The notes under the pieces are model-generated. The model was not told the origin of the DNA and searched no databases. It saw nothing but the letters and a program-made list of their open reading frames with translations. A stretch of DNA of 64,000 nt from Xenoacremonium recifei (taxonomy: Eukaryota > Ascomycota > Sordariomycetes > Hypocreales > Nectriaceae), in NCBI GenBank assembly GCA_012184525.1, contig WOFQ01000002.1, forward strand, positions 682,001-746,000. The letters are read 5' to 3'. Both the position numbers and the translations under genes were made by a program. Shown here one piece after another: positions 22,218-34,364 of the stretch. Each line of letters opens with the position of its first letter. Positions within the stretch are counted from its first letter, which is position 1.

Positions 22218-24191
22218 ATGGAATGCCTGCGAGACAATTTTACTGGCGGAGTTCTTCTTGACGGACGTTTCCAAACCATTTCACCACTCAACCATGGCTC
22301 TTTTGGCATGGTCTTTATGGCCCAGGACCTCCTGACCAACCAGACCGTTGCCATCAAGTGCTTGACCAAGAGATCGGCTGCCACCGACGGGAACATCGAC
22401 TTCGCGGTCGATGAGAAGTCGGAGGAGCTCGTTCTACACAGCCGACTTGGCACTCACGCCAACATTGTCAACCTCATTCACTCGTTCGAAACGGATTCCC
22501 ACATCTACCTCGTTCTCGAGTACTGCGACCAGGGCGACCTGTACGAGGCTATTCGCAATGGCCGCGGTCCCCTGGAGACCGAGCACGTTCGCCAGTTCAT
22601 GCTCGAGCTTGTCGACGCTGTTGCCTACATCCACTCCAAGGGTGTTTACCACCGCGACATCAAGCCCGAGAACATCTTCCTCACTCAGGATGGTGCTATG
22701 AAGCTGGGCGACTTCGGTCTCTCTACGACAGACAAGTGGTCGTACGAGATGACGGTTGGCAGCGATCGCTACATGGCTCCGGAACAGTTCGACTCTGCGG
22801 GTGCAGGTTACTCCCCCGCCGAGGCTGACATCTGGGCCATTGGCATCTGCCTGCTCAACATTCTCTTCTCTCGCAATCCGTTCACGACGCCCACCGAGGC
22901 CGACCCCTTGTTCCTCGACTTCTCGCGGGACAAGCAGTCTCTCTTCGACGTCTTCCCCTCCATGTCTCAGGACACCTATGAGGTGCTGGTCCAGTGTATG
23001 AACCTCGACCCGAAGAGACGCTCGCTCGTTGGAGCCCGAGACGCCCTCCTCCGCGTGGTCAGCTTCACGGCCCAGGATGAGGAACTCGACGACTTCTGCG
23101 GAGCCGAGAAGGCGATCGTGGCCACTGCCAACCGCGAGCCCCTCCGCACCCCGTCCATCCAAAGCCCTCAGGTCGAGATGGGCGCCTTCCCTTGGGCCAA
23201 GGCTCTCCATACCACCAAGCGCCAGCTCTCTGTCATTCCCGACACCGAGAGCTACTCCGAGGAACTGTTCCCCAAGTCCGAGGAGACGTCGGATTGGTGC
23301 TCTGCTACCACTGCCCAGACCCCTTCAATCTCGTCTGTGCTTACGTCGCAGCTTGGTGCTTCGATGAAGTCGCTGGCTATCAACCCGTCCAAGACTTCTC
23401 GGCCCAAAGTGTCGCCTATGGCAGGCTCTCTCCCCATCGCCGTCACGAAGCCTCTGACCCTGTCCATGTCGACGGTTTTCGGCCGCCGCAAGGACCAGGT
23501 CTCGAAGAGCTGGAGTGACATGTGGGAGGAAGACGAGGAGGAACTCGAGCGTGAGCAGCAGCTCAAGGCTCGCCAGGAACTCAACGCGAGGACCTGGAGC
23601 AGCGAGAGCAAGACGGAGCCCAAGAAGAAGGTCGAAGAGGAGGAGGAAGAGGAGGACACGGGAGTCTTTGCCGAGATTGAGGACGCTGGCAAGGTTGGGC
23701 CAGTAGTTGAGGAGCCGCACGTCATCGAAGGCAATGTCGACGATGACTTGGTGGCGGATGGTTTTTTCTTTCACGAATCCCCGGCGTTGAAGCAGCACGT
23801 CACGATCACGCCCCGTTACTCGCCTCCTCCGAAGCGAGGCAACTTGGACAAGTGGGCGGCATTGGGCGAGCGCCGCCGGGGACAGATTGCGCATTTGGAT
23901 TCGAACAAGTCGCCTGACTCTAGCAAGTCGCGACGACATTTTGGTTTTGGGTATCACAACAACAAATCTTACGAAGCGGGCGTTTTGGATCATTATAATT
24001 ATCAACACTTCAACTACAACTTCAACATCAACAACAACAATCACCACAACAACAACAATCGCATCATCAACCACACCAAATTCGGGACCAAGGAAAAGGT
24101 CAAGGAATGCCCATGGAACAAGGGCAGAGATTGGAACTGGCGTCACGGACGCACCGATCTCGGTGACGTTGAGTGGGTTGGTGGATGGTAG
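22218..24191 (+). CDS. Ser/Thr protein kinase, Ran1/KSP1-like
   Basis: A single exon encodes 657 residues. The kinase domain spans about 16-285: glycine loop NHGSFGMV, VAIK (K47), HRDIKPEN (catalytic D147), DFG 165-167, APE 187-189. All catalytic residues are present. The order and the acidic, disordered tail fit the fungal Ran1/Ksp1/Sks1/Vhs1 group, whose members act in nutrient, TORC1, autophagy and developmental signalling. The middle carries an acidic stretch (WEEDEEELEREQQ and a Glu run near 470). Near 600-620 lies an Asn/His/Tyr-rich tract with runs of Asn. The extreme C-terminus DLGDVEWVGGW looks like a conserved end motif and supports this stop. Its regulation is probably complex given the long leader. 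Confidence 0.88.
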   Translation: MECLRDNFTGGVLLDGRFQTISPLNHGSFGMVFMAQDLLTNQTVAIKCLTKRSAATDGNIDFAVDEKSEELVLHSRLGTHANIVNLIHSFETDSHIYLVLEYCDQGDLYEAIRNGRGPLETEHVRQFMLELVDAVAYIHSKGVYHRDIKPENIFLTQDGAMKLGDFGLSTTDKWSYEMTVGSDRYMAPEQFDSAGAGYSPAEADIWAIGICLLNILFSRNPFTTPTEADPLFLDFSRDKQSLFDVFPSMSQDTYEVLVQCMNLDPKRRSLVGARDALLRVVSFTAQDEELDDFCGAEKAIVATANREPLRTPSIQSPQVEMGAFPWAKALHTTKRQLSVIPDTESYSEELFPKSEETSDWCSATTAQTPSISSVLTSQLGASMKSLAINPSKTSRPKVSPMAGSLPIAVTKPLTLSMSTVFGRRKDQVSKSWSDMWEEDEEELEREQQLKARQELNARTWSSESKTEPKKKVEEEEEEEDTGVFAEIEDAGKVGPVVEEPHVIEGNVDDDLVADGFFFHESPALKQHVTITPRYSPPPKRGNLDKWAALGERRRGQIAHLDSNKSPDSSKSRRHFGFGYHNNKSYEAGVLDHYNYQHFNYNFNINNNNHHNNNNRIINHTKFGTKEKVKECPWNKGRDWNWRHGRTDLGDVEWVGGW

Positions 24192-25426
24192 AGACTGAGT
24201 CTCTACGCATTCTCCAATCGTGGTCTGGGCCGTCTTCCATCGAGACTGGGACAATTGAACGAACGCTAGACATGCGAGACTACACCTAAAACTCTAGTCT
24301 CTCTAGCATTGGCAGCGTTGGTTGGATAGGACTGGGATGGATGGAAGCTGAGTCTTGGCTCGCTTTCTGTGTATCAGATATTTCTAGGAATAATGGCAAG
24401 AATACCAGAAGTTACCCACTCAAAAACAGCTTACCTCTCGTCTCAATCGCAATGTGAAGTCTTGATCAGAACTTACCTCAGCTGTACGTGATGCTTGAAC
24501 CCTGACCAGCAGCAATCCAGCCATTGCCCTCCTTCCATACATACACTCCATACGATAACTTCCGCTACATCATCACATATCTACCTGCATATCATGAGCT
24601 CAGCATTGCGTTTCAATTGCATGATATCCCTCACCCCCCGACGAATTGTTTCACCCAGCGTCAGAAGCTTCAGCTCCCTGCAGCTCTCTCACCCCCTCCC
24701 CTCCGAAGTGACTGATAAGCAATGCCGCCCGTCCCCCCATCTGCCGGCGCCCGCCCCGTTTTGGCGTGAGTGGCCCGATGAACACATGCGCTGGTTTCCG
24801 GCATGGCGTGTCCGCGTTGGACGTCATGCGGTTTCAGTGTGGGGGACGATCTCCGCGCGAAGCGCGTATGTATGTATGTGTGTGTGAGGTGATTGATATG
24901 CGGAGTGGGTGGGTGGTGAGACTGTAGGGTAGGTGCAGCTTCGGGATGAGGGGTGGGCTGGTGCTGTGCCGCTCGCGATCGTTTTCGGGTGGGTGAAGAC
25001 GATGATGATCTTTTGGTTGGTTGTGCTGGATACGGGCCTATCGGGTAAGTCGGGGCTGCGTCACTGTCGTCGTGTCGTATACTGCACTGTGTCAACTCTC
25101 CGAGGATACATGCAAAGGCATTGGACTCCAGCTTAACCAAGACATACAGTGGGATTGATACGTCATATCAAGGACGCTGCATAGCCAAGGAGTACGTATC
25201 CTGCCTATCCAACCTCAGTGAACCTCCTTTCTTGTACCCAAATGAACCTATGCTCAATCAAATGCGCCGCCTTTCCAAATAGCCGCCATTACACACCAGC
25301 CAACCCGAACATGGAAATGGTATCACCAACATCCAACACCCCCTCTAAACCGACGAGATATCGTAGCACGTAACGCACAAGCATCACACGAACAGCGCGT
25401 ATCCCCGGCGTATACCGGTAAGACCC
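24192..25426. other. Convergent intergenic region between kinase and AVT1 transporter
   Basis: About 1.2 kb. I see only the two 3' flanks and a short GTAT/GT simple repeat at 24866-24886. The overlapping ORFs at 24495-25140 have no recognisable content. Confidence 0.45.
24866..24886. repeat. GTAT/GT microsatellite
   Basis: Alternating GTAT and GT units over about 21 bp in gene-free DNA. Confidence 0.7.
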
Positions 25427-27692
25427 CTAATCAGCACCAATCATGTGCTTCGGCAAAAACGTCCAAACTGTCCCCAATGTACCCAAGACGGAGAAGATGG
25501 CCAACAACACCCACGATACAATTCGCTCGCGAACAGAGATGTCCTTCCAGAACAGCTTCAGATGGAACGAGATGGGCAGGATAATCGAGATAAGCGTGCA
25601 TAGCGCTGCGCCAAGGAAGGCACACACAGAGTCGAAGGCCGGGAAGACGATCGAGATGAAGAGCAGCAACAAGACCACAAAGACTCGAGAGAACGCCCGC
25701 AGGCATTGGCTGACGAAGACCTCTCTCGGGGCCATGGATGGGTTCTGGTGGTTGTCCTGGTGGACGCCCATGAGCACATCCAAGGTCGTGATGATTGGCC
25801 GGGCGTTCAGGGGAATCTTTGTCAGAGGGATGATGGCGATGAAGATACACATCAAGATCGTCAATCCCTCGGGATATCCCTTGGTCCTAAGGATGTTGGA
25901 AGTGATAGCATCGCGAATCCCATCACCGAACATCAGAAGACCAAATACAGCCAGACTAGTGTCGAGGACGTACTGATAATCGTATTAGCTTGACCGTGCC
26001 CGGATTCTTGAATTCTAGAACTTACCGAGAACGAAAAGGTGACCTTCACAGCCCGACCCCATTTATAGGGATGTCGCATATCTCGGTAGATCTATAACCC
26101 ATTAGAACATTGCCATCTTATTTTCGCAGAAAACTTGGGGGTCATACCGAGGGGAAGACGGAGTGAGCTCCCCATGGACTCGCCAGAAGCCCGTATGCCA
26201 GAGGGAGAGCAAGCCAGTTCGCAGGAAGGAGGTAAGTCTTGGCTGGTTCACGAAGAGAGCCAGGGGTATCGGGCTTGATGAAGCCATCAATAATTACAAT
26301 GCAGACAACTATGGCACAGTCAGTCTGTTGATTCTAGGAAAAGGGGAGACGGGTATGGACGTACTGCAAAACGTGGAAAATATGCCAATGACGCTCGTAT
26401 AGCTCAAAAATCGAAGAGGCAGGGCGTTGAGCACGAACACTAGGACGGCAGCAATGCACTTCCACATGTTGACGCTCGCAAGTCCTGGAAGCAACAAGTT
26501 CAAGGAGTCCGCGAAGAGAATGACAAGGGCCACGCAGGCGCCAATCAGCTCTAAAGTGAACAACGCTGACACAATGATTCGGGCTCTCGCACCGAAGGAG
26601 ACGTAGGCAATGTCGGAGTAGGTGATGAGAGACGGATCGTAGTTCATGCACTTCGCCAGCAACTTGCCAGTGTGCGCCGTGACAGCAGCAGTAAAGGACA
26701 GGATAAGGAGGCCGATGATCCATCCGCTCAAGTTGAGCGCCAAGGGCAAGCTCAGCAAGCCAACACCGATGAGGGCGTTGATCGAGTTGAAAACGGATTG
26801 GGGCAGGGTGCTCTGCCCCTCGACCGTCAGAACCACCTTATCGCCTTGCTTAACCTCCTTGACCAGGATGGGCTCATGTTCGCCATGGGCAGCGTCCTCT
26901 TCGCCTTCCTCGCCCTCCCAGCCTTCCGCGGGGACAACTGACACTCGGTGCCGCAAAGAACCCCCGATCGTGCCGTAGTGAGAGCTCCGGTATGACCCAT
27001 AGCTGCCAATGATGGGAGGAGTGGCCAGGTGAGGGGGTACTGCGAAGATGCTGGATCGGCTTGACGGCGAGCCCACGGGTAAAGCACCAGCCGCGAGCTC
27101 AGCATCGAGTGCCTTGCTCTCCCGTTCTCGGAAGTTGTCGCCAAGAAGGCTGGACGAAGCATCGTAGCTCGGTTCTCCGTTGGACGGCCCTGGAGCCCCT
27201 GAGGCTTGGAGATGCTGCCTCAACAGACCTTCTCGACCGGCATGGGAGCCAACATCAACGTGACTCCTCCCATACTGGTGTTGCACGTTTTCCGCTTCCG
27301 CGTCGGGGGCGTAGACGAAGCTCGGACGCCGGGGGATGACTTCAGGGAAGCCGGCGGCTCGTTGCCAGCTTCGCGCGAAGGACCGGAAGCTGTTGACGCC
27401 GCCAATGTCGGCGATGGCGGCTAAATGATTGGTGACAGAGGACCTGTAATGTGGTGTTAGAAGTCGGTAAATTCATTGTGTTGTTTTGAACAGAGACGTA
27501 CCGCCTCCGGGCCATGGAAAAGCTGCCCGTGGGAGTTCGACCTCGCATGTCATCAGGCGCGTATTGGCTATCGCCATCGTCGTCAAGCAGAGCCTGCTCT
27601 TCGCGCAGGACACTCGAGGTCGCGCTGTCTGAGGGTGAAACCCCTCTGTGATAGTCGTCCCAGTGCGTCGGATTGCGCGAAGCTGGGGCCAT
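25427..27692 (-). CDS. Vacuolar amino acid transporter, AVT1 type (AAAP family)
   Basis: Five minus-strand exons (27692-27502, 27443-26365, 26308-26148, 26091-26026, 25972-25427) give 680 residues; the frame closes at every junction. The ATG at 27692 is the first in-frame ATG. The first 260 or so residues are cytosolic and disordered, Ser- and Arg-rich, with an acidic Glu/Asp stretch. The transport core begins STLPQSVFNSINALIGVGLLSLPLAL, the conserved first helix of amino acid/auxin permeases, with about ten further hydrophobic segments. The motif SPWGAHSVFPSIYRDMRHP, restored by splicing, is characteristic of Avt1-like vacuolar transporters. In yeast Avt1 imports Gln, Tyr, Ile and other neutral amino acids into the vacuole by proton antiport. 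Substrate here is inferred from family. Confidence 0.9.
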
Positions 27693-27734
27693 CTTCCGCC
27701 TCCTGCTCGACCCTGTCGGTGATTTTGCAGCTGG

Positions 27735-27767
27735 CGTATCGTATCGTATCCTATCGAATCGTATCGA
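27735..27767. repeat. TATCG pentamer repeat upstream of the AVT1-like gene
   Basis: About six imperfect CGTAT/TATCG units lie 43-75 bp upstream of the AVT1-like start codon, so inside its promoter or 5' leader. Confidence 0.7.
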
Positions 27768-28235
27768 GGACTGTCTCACACTCGGTCGCTGCCACCGCTC
27801 CGAGGGGGGTGTGGACGGACGGGAACACAGCGAAGGGGGAGCAACCGAGGGGGGCTCACGCGAGACAAGGACGGCGAGCAGAGATTTGCCGGTTGCAAGT
27901 GCAACAATTGAAGGGTAAAATTGAGACGAGAGAAGACTGGAGAGCAGAGGCCCAGGCGTTGCAGGTCGCGAGACGGCTAGGCCGAACGAACCATGACGCT
28001 ATTGCAGCTCCCGTGCCTGCGATAAGCGCGAAAACAGGCCAACGGACCGACTGGTAGGCCTTCGTTAGACTGGCTGGTGGAGGGGATTCCGGGGTCGGGT
28101 CGAGGCTCCTCGTGCGTCCTCCTTCTTCTGGCCTCGCCCGCGCTGCTGATAGCGATAGCCGACCTTGCAATTGATCATCGATGGGTGGTAATTATCAGTG
28201 CTAGTGGCGGGGCGAGCAGACGGAGGCGAACGAGT

Positions 28236-28260
28236 ATGGAGATGGAGATGGAGATGGATG
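28236..28260. repeat. ATGGAG hexamer repeat
   Basis: Four near-perfect ATGGAG units in the AVT1/RMP1 intergenic region. Confidence 0.7.
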
Positions 28261-28981
28261 CAAAAGAGAGGAGACAGAAATATCAGGCCAAGTGGGGATG
28301 AAGAATCCGTCTGCACTTCTGACTTCCAATTCCTTTGCATGATCCGACGTCGAGGGAAGGAGCGGCCGTGATAATGTCTACCTGCCGTCTATTACTGTCA
28401 ACAGGTGGACTGACAGACTAAAGCCTCCAAGCTAAACGCCCATAGTCGGTTACGTGCGGGCGGAGAGAAAACTTGCTGGCGGTTAGGTGTCAGGCAGTCA
28501 GTCTCCCATCCGTGTTTCTCTCATGAGACGCTGCATCTCCACCGGCTCGTTGCATCGGCGGGGCCGTTCCCAAATTCAAGTCCAAGTCTCAACGGCTCAC
28601 GAGACTCCCTGCCTGTCTGTACCAGGCCAATTGATATCTCTTCTTTCAGCACACATGATCTAGCATCTATAGATCTAGATTCGTATGTCATGCAGACTGA
28701 AATCCTTTCCCTTTCACTTATAAACAAAGACATGTCATATCACCTGACAGATCCAATCACAATTTGCGCCACTCGGACTGGCCCGTAATCTTCGGCTCCG
28801 TTACCTTATCTTATCGCACCCACTCAGCTCCGAAAAAAGGTCACCACCATTATCAACTCCATCTTGAGCGCAACTACAAACCAATATCGTCGACTATACT
28901 CCGTAGCTTCACCGGCAGACACACAACGGAGAGCCGCCCCCCAAAGGCCCTCTCCAGAGTCTAGCTGGCAAAGATGAAGCC

Positions 28982-29695
28982 ATGAAGCAACAACGCCAAC
29001 CCGCAATTGACACCCTCCTCCAAGATACCCACGCCTCTCTCGCTCCCCTCATCCCCATTCTCACGTCCTTCGCCCACCGGAATCACAACCAGCACCGCTC
29101 CTCCCACTGGTGGTCAGCCTTCAGCATCTTGCGCCGCTCCCTCAAGAGCCTTGACACAGCCGTGATCAAGCACCGCAGAGATTCCGCCCGCGCTCAAGTC
29201 CACTGGATCTCTAGCCATGTTGTCCCGAGGGCTTACCTGTAAGTCTAGACAGTATTCTGCTCTGCCGTGGCAATGCTGACACCACTTCTCAGCGCCTTCT
29301 CGCAGCTTGCGGCAGACAACCAGCATGCTGCGCTAGGGTTGATGCTCCTCGCTGTCTTAGCCCGGGTGCACGCCGCCCTGCGCAACCTGGAGCCGGAGAG
29401 CCAGCCGGAGCCCGTGGCTGATACTAATACGCCTAAGGAGACTCCCTCGGCGTCAGCACCAGATATGGGAGTCGCAGTATCTCGGGACGCACTCCTCATT
29501 CCTAAAGAGAAGAACCGGTCAAAAAGTCCTTCTCGAGAGCCTAAGAGCCTCGTACAGGAACAAAAGGGGGTCAAGCTTAAGGAGTCAAAATCGAAAGACT
29601 CAATCGACGACCCTCAAGACGCCAGACCTAAGAAGAAAAAGAAGAAGAGCAAGAAGGGCGGTGACGAGTTGTCGAGTCTTTTCGGCTCTCTTTAA
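28982..29695 (+). CDS. RMP1: RNase MRP-specific protein subunit RMP1
   Basis: Two exons (28982-29238 and 29293-29695) give 219 residues. The N-terminal half matches the Rmp1 RNA-binding domain: FAHRNHNQHRSSHWWSAFSILRRSLKSL, then RAYLAFSQLAADNQHAALGLMLLAVLARV, the last being completed only by splicing. The C-terminal half is disordered and ends in a Lys-rich run (KKKKKKSKKGGDEL) suited to nucleolar targeting. Rmp1 is the subunit that distinguishes RNase MRP from RNase P; MRP cleaves pre-rRNA at site A3 in yeast and some mRNAs. A nearby ATG at 28974 is followed at once by a stop, so 28982 is the start. Confidence 0.9.
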
Positions 29696-30402
29696 GCAGT
29701 AACAACATGTCGATGTTACACAGCAGGTTTGGCCAGAGGTCGAAAATATCTTCTTGATTGAGTTGAATCGCGGCATGGGGACCTGGCTCTTGCGTTTTGG
29801 GCGAAGGAAATAACATTTCGACGTCTATGCTTACATAGGCTCATTTATAAAAAATCCAGTTTATTCATCCCCATCATGCGACTAGCACATCTTTTTCATA
29901 CGTTTGAGTTTTATAGATCACAAACCCCTCTATACTAGAGGTTCCGGTTAAGGAACGTGGGTAAAGGATTTGGTCAGGTTAGATATGTTGTTTAGGATAG
30001 GGGATACGGATTTCTAAGGGTTAAATTATATGAGGACCAGACTCAAGTAAAGTACATAAGCATTCATTATAGACTCGCAAACGATAACAATAGAAGAAAA
30101 ACCATTGGAACTATCCTTACAATTCCCATCACCCCTTCCCGTATAAAGATCTCTCGTTCCAGTCCTTGCGCCACCCCTGCTTTCTTTGCTGTTTGCTCTT
30201 CATCTTGCTGTCCACCCAAGAAAAACGTCTTTTCCCGAAACTTGCGAATAACTCCCATATTCTCCCAATTAGCTTGCCCGCGGATGGCTAAGCGTTATCA
30301 ACCTGCCTTAAACTTCTTACTAAGATAAGCGAGAAGTTGACTTTGGGCAGCGCTTAGCGACTCTGTGCTTATCCCAATACGCGAAGCATGCATCGACTCT
30401 TC
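29696..30402. other. Convergent 3' flanks of RMP1 and TUP1
   Basis: About 700 bp, A/T-rich compared with its neighbours, holding the two 3' untranslated regions. No supported gene. Confidence 0.5.
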
Positions 30403-32420
30403 CTACATGTAAGGTCTGTAAGACCAGATGCGCGCCTTCATGTCTCCGGATCCAGTAGCAAAGTATGTACCCTGGGGGCTCGGTGCCACGGAGATGACCG
30501 AGTTCTTGTGCCCCTGGAGCATGAGCTGGGTCGTCCCCGTGCGAGGGTCCCAGAATTGGACGCCGCGGTCCTTGGAGCCCGACAGCACCCAGTTGGAGTC
30601 GGGGGTCAGGGCGACTGACAGGACGAAGTCCCTATGGCCCTCGAACGTCTTCACACACTTGCCTCCCTTGGGGCCAGGGTTGGGACCGGTGCGAGAGCTG
30701 AGCTCCCACATCTTGATGGTTCGGTCGAGACTGCCGCTGACGAGTTCCTTGCCGCTGGGTGAGAAGGCAACGGAATAGACACTGTCCTTGTGTCCGTCAG
30801 CGCCTTCGAGGCGCTCCACGAGGAATCCGGAGTGGATGTCCCACACCCTGACGCTCTTGTCGAGTGAGCCAGCGGCTACAAACTGATAGTCGGGCGAGAT
30901 GGCGACAGTTGTAACTCCATCCTCGATAGTGAGAGTCAACGTGTTAGTCCCTTGCTCGATGTCCCAGAGTCGCACGGTTCTATCGCCGCTACCGGATGCA
31001 ATCGTTCTTCCGTCACGGGCAAAGTCGAGGGAATAGATGTCCTGCTCATGTCCCGAGAAGTGGTTTCGAATCGTTCGGCTCTGAATGTCCCACACCTGTA
31101 ATTGACACGTTAGTCACTCCTCACCAAATTTGTTCCTTCACAAAAAAGGGACTTACTCGGATGAGCTTGTCCTCAGCACCCGTAGCCAAGTAGCGTCCAT
31201 CAGGGCTGAAGCACACACTTCGGATATACAGATCGGCGCTCATGTCGGAAGCACTGTGGTCCTCCAGAACGCAGACCTTCTCGCCAGTCTGAACGTCGAA
31301 GATCTGGGCCGAGCGGTTGCAGCCGGTAGCGACGTACTTGCCATCGTGGCTGAACCTCACGCAGCAAACGACACTTTCGTGAGTGAGAGAGTGGACGAGA
31401 TCCACGTCGAGGACTCGCTGCACCTGGGGGTTGAAGATGGCATACCAGTCATTGCCAGTCTTCTTGTTGTGCGGCGCAACAGCATCGACCTCCAGATCAC
31501 CAAGCGAGTTGCCAACGGGAGGAGCTCGGGGACCCATGCGAGCGTGATCCGGGGTGGGGTGGCTAACTTGAGGAGACTGCGCATTGCCGGGATAGGGCAC
31601 GGGCGTGTTGATCTGGGGGGTCGCAGGGCCGACAGCGTTGGGCGGCCGGCCAATTCCTCGCCGACCCGGACCGGGAGACGCGGTGCTCTGCGGAGGCTGA
31701 GGTCCCATGCCATTGGAGACGGGCCCTTGAGGATATGTCTGAGAGTAAGGGGGCTGCTGAGAATTGGGGTGAGGGGGAATTGGCAAGCCCGGAGGACCCT
31801 GGCCCATCTGGTGCTGAGGGCCCATGGGCTGGTCCTGTGGCGGCGCATGCTGCTGTTGCTGGGCCGGGGGTTGTTGAGGCTGCTGCTGGGCCGGCTGCTG
31901 AGCCTGGGGAGGAGCAAGACCAGCCTGGCTGCCACCTTGCATAATGCCGCTGAAGAGACCGTTCCCAGGAGCGATACTTGGAGGCTGCTGAGACGGGCCG
32001 GCATGCTGAGGGGGACCGGGGAGACCAGGCTGAGGAGCTCCCTTGCGTGTTTGCTCGAGCTGGTGTCGAAGCATGGTGATCTCCTCCTCGTATCTTTAAA
32101 CGAGCGTCGCGTTAGCTCAGAAACTTGTGCAGCGAATTCAGGTAATGCTCTTACTTCTGCTTTAAAGTCATGTGAGTTTGCTCCATGGCATAGACCTTTT
32201 CTCTAACCATTTGCATCTCGGAAACCTGCGCGGTAACTGGAAACCTTGTTAGTACATCGCAGACAACCATCGACGATTTGTAACACATACTCTGATGCTC
32301 GAAATTCTCAGTCTGGTGAATCTGCATCTCGAATTCCACCTTGATCTGGTCGAGCAGCTCGTTCAGCCGCGCAGTGCTTGTGGGGGGGCCCCCCATGCCA
32401 CGATGCGGATACGAAGACAT
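30403..32420 (-). CDS. TUP1: General transcriptional corepressor TUP1 / RCO-1
   Basis: Four minus-strand exons (32420-32291, 32236-32155, 32093-31157, 31095-30403) give 613 residues. The first 75 residues form the helical Tup1 tetramerisation region (RLNELLDQIKVEFEMQIHQTENFEHQI). A long Gln/Pro/Gly-rich linker follows, then the short strand region ending NDWYAIFNPQVQRVLDVDLVHSLTHESVVCCVRFS. Seven WD40 repeats form the C-terminal propeller, with repeated GH...WD signatures such as GSGDRTVRLWDIEQG and GSLDRTIKMWELS, ending RIWSYRPYM. With Ssn6/Cyc8 it represses many gene sets (carbon source, sexual and asexual development, secondary metabolism) by contacting DNA-bound repressors and histones. 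The long upstream region suggests layered control of this regulator itself. Confidence 0.96.
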
Positions 32421-34364
32421 CGCGCCGCACAGGACTCGGGGACGAGCGACCAAGTGTCGGAGACGGTTTGTCGAGACGCGGTTGTGTGATTAGAGCAGCG
32501 CAACCGAATGATAGCTGTCGAGGCAGATGGTCGAGGGAGCGGCGGCGCTCAGGTCGATCGAGGAGGTTGTCGCGACGAGCGGAGGAGCTGGCGCGCACCG
32601 AGGAGCGACGTTGTCGAGGAGACACGACGACTAGGTCGGCGATCGAGCAGCAGACAGAGGCCGATGCTGATGCTGACGCGGGTTAGAGCGCGATGGCGAT
32701 GGAGGTCGCGACGGGCGCACCTGTTCGCGATGATGATGATAAGATGGGTTGGCCTGCTGGTGGTGGCGGCGGTGGGCTGGGATGATGTTGTTAAGAAGGG
32801 GGAAGGAAAAAAAGGCGAAAAGGCGATTTGAGGCCAAGCGCTGCTGCTGGCTGGGTTGGGTATGATGGGATGGTGGAGCCAAGCGCTGGAGCAGGCCAAG
32901 CAGCAGCGGCGAGCAGGCATCTCACCCCCCTGCCCCTTCCCCCAGCGAGAAGTGTGGGCAAGGGAAGCGAGCTACTGCAGGCTTCAGTGGGATGTATCAC
33001 TGCCCCTGGCCGGTACCCAGAGTCACGATGGCGGTACTTTCAGCTACCCGCCCAACCACCCCGGCGGACCCCAGCCCGCGATCAGCCGGCCAACCACAGC
33101 GCCGCCCTGGCTTCCATCCAGCGCTCGCCGACGCCCCACTGCCGCTGCCCAGACGAGCTAGTCAGCCCGCATAAGTACCCGGCCCCGTGCAGAAGGTCCC
33201 CTGCGGCTGCCCGGCTACCTGCCCTGGCCGAGCGGGCTTCCGGCGAGGAGCCCAGCAGCTGCAGGTGCCACAGGAGCCACGCCCTGGGAGCCCGCCTGGC
33301 CCGTGCGCGCCTCATCGGGGCGCCGCCAGCGGCTGAGGTCACTCTGTAACCGTGCGGGTCGGCTGCTGGATGGAGGTGTGATCCTCTCTCCATGTGGCTC
33401 CTGTGGCTGAGGCGCCGCTCTGGCTGAGGTGCTGGTGCTGGTGCCCTGTTGTTGGCTCTCAATTCCAATCTCGACGCCCCGTCCGAGACGCCCTGCCCTG
33501 GCCTGCCCTGTCCTTGTCAGACGTTCCCTCTTGTCTTGTTTGTTTCTCCCACAGTTCCAACGCTGACCGGGGGCTCGGCCTCGCCAGAAACGCACAGGGC
33601 TGTTTGCTCTGCCGTCCGATTTGCTGCGCGTACGCCTGGCTTTTCGTCCCGTCCACGCCCTTTCCGGAAGCAGTGAGCGTGGGGACGGAATCGGAAGGGG
33701 CAGCAGCCCGGGAGGGAAGACAACAGAAAAAGAGATATTTACAGCACATGCCTGTCGCCTGCTGCACGGGGGACAATGGCTTGCACACCGGCCGGACGTG
33801 GTGGCTGCGACCTTCGGCATGCCGACTCGTGCAGGCTGGTTCACGCGATTCAGGCCATATTCGCCTCTCCCACTAGTGGGGGATTAGGACCGATGGGTAA
33901 GTAGTGCTCGGATGGCATCTATCTGGGGATTAACGTTGGGACATGGGTTTTCGCGTCGCAGGCTGGATGTTGTCAAGAAGTCACTAGATCTGTTGCCTCT
34001 CTCCACGGCGTGCCAGAGTCTTGAAACAGCCTCCCAAAGCCACCGGAAACCTACGGCGCATTTGCATTGCTCGGCAGTTGGCGAACATGCGATACCCTCC
34101 ATGTGAGATAGGTACCTGTGTTGCGCCTCCCTGCCTCCGTGTCAAACAAGACATGTCCTGTCGTGTTGACTCTTCGTCGCGAACACCCCAACGCACTTGT
34201 GTCGCTCAGACACGACATAGGTAGTCTGTGCCTCGAGACGGTCGCTTATCCCCGGTTTCGCCAGCATTCCACCAAACGGTTGGGTTAGATGCAACAATAG
34301 TAGAACTTGTTTCCTGAAGACATTGTGACCAGCGGGCAAGTTTCGTTATAGTTCGAGAAGAAAT

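Larger units (their letters stand above)
27693..28981. other. Divergent promoter region of AVT1-like and RMP1 genes
   Basis: About 1.3 kb between divergent starts. It contains two simple repeats (TATCG pentamers at 27735-27767 and ATGGAG hexamers at 28236-28260) and no supported gene. The antisense plus-strand ORF 27476-28057 spans the AVT1 first exon and is rejected. Confidence 0.45.

Noticed and set aside
23325..24254. 309-residue minus-strand ORF opposite the kinase tail
   Set aside because: The Val/Ile runs come from reading Asn codons backwards; it has no start or promoter context.
31130..32206. 358-residue plus-strand ORF opposite TUP1
   Set aside because: It is antisense to TUP1 exon 3, running through TUP1 introns, with Leu/Arg-rich content typical of a Gln/Pro-rich gene read backwards.
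33215..33844. 209-residue minus-strand ORF upstream of TUP1
   Set aside because: Arg/Pro/Gly-rich artefact of GC-rich DNA; no domain.
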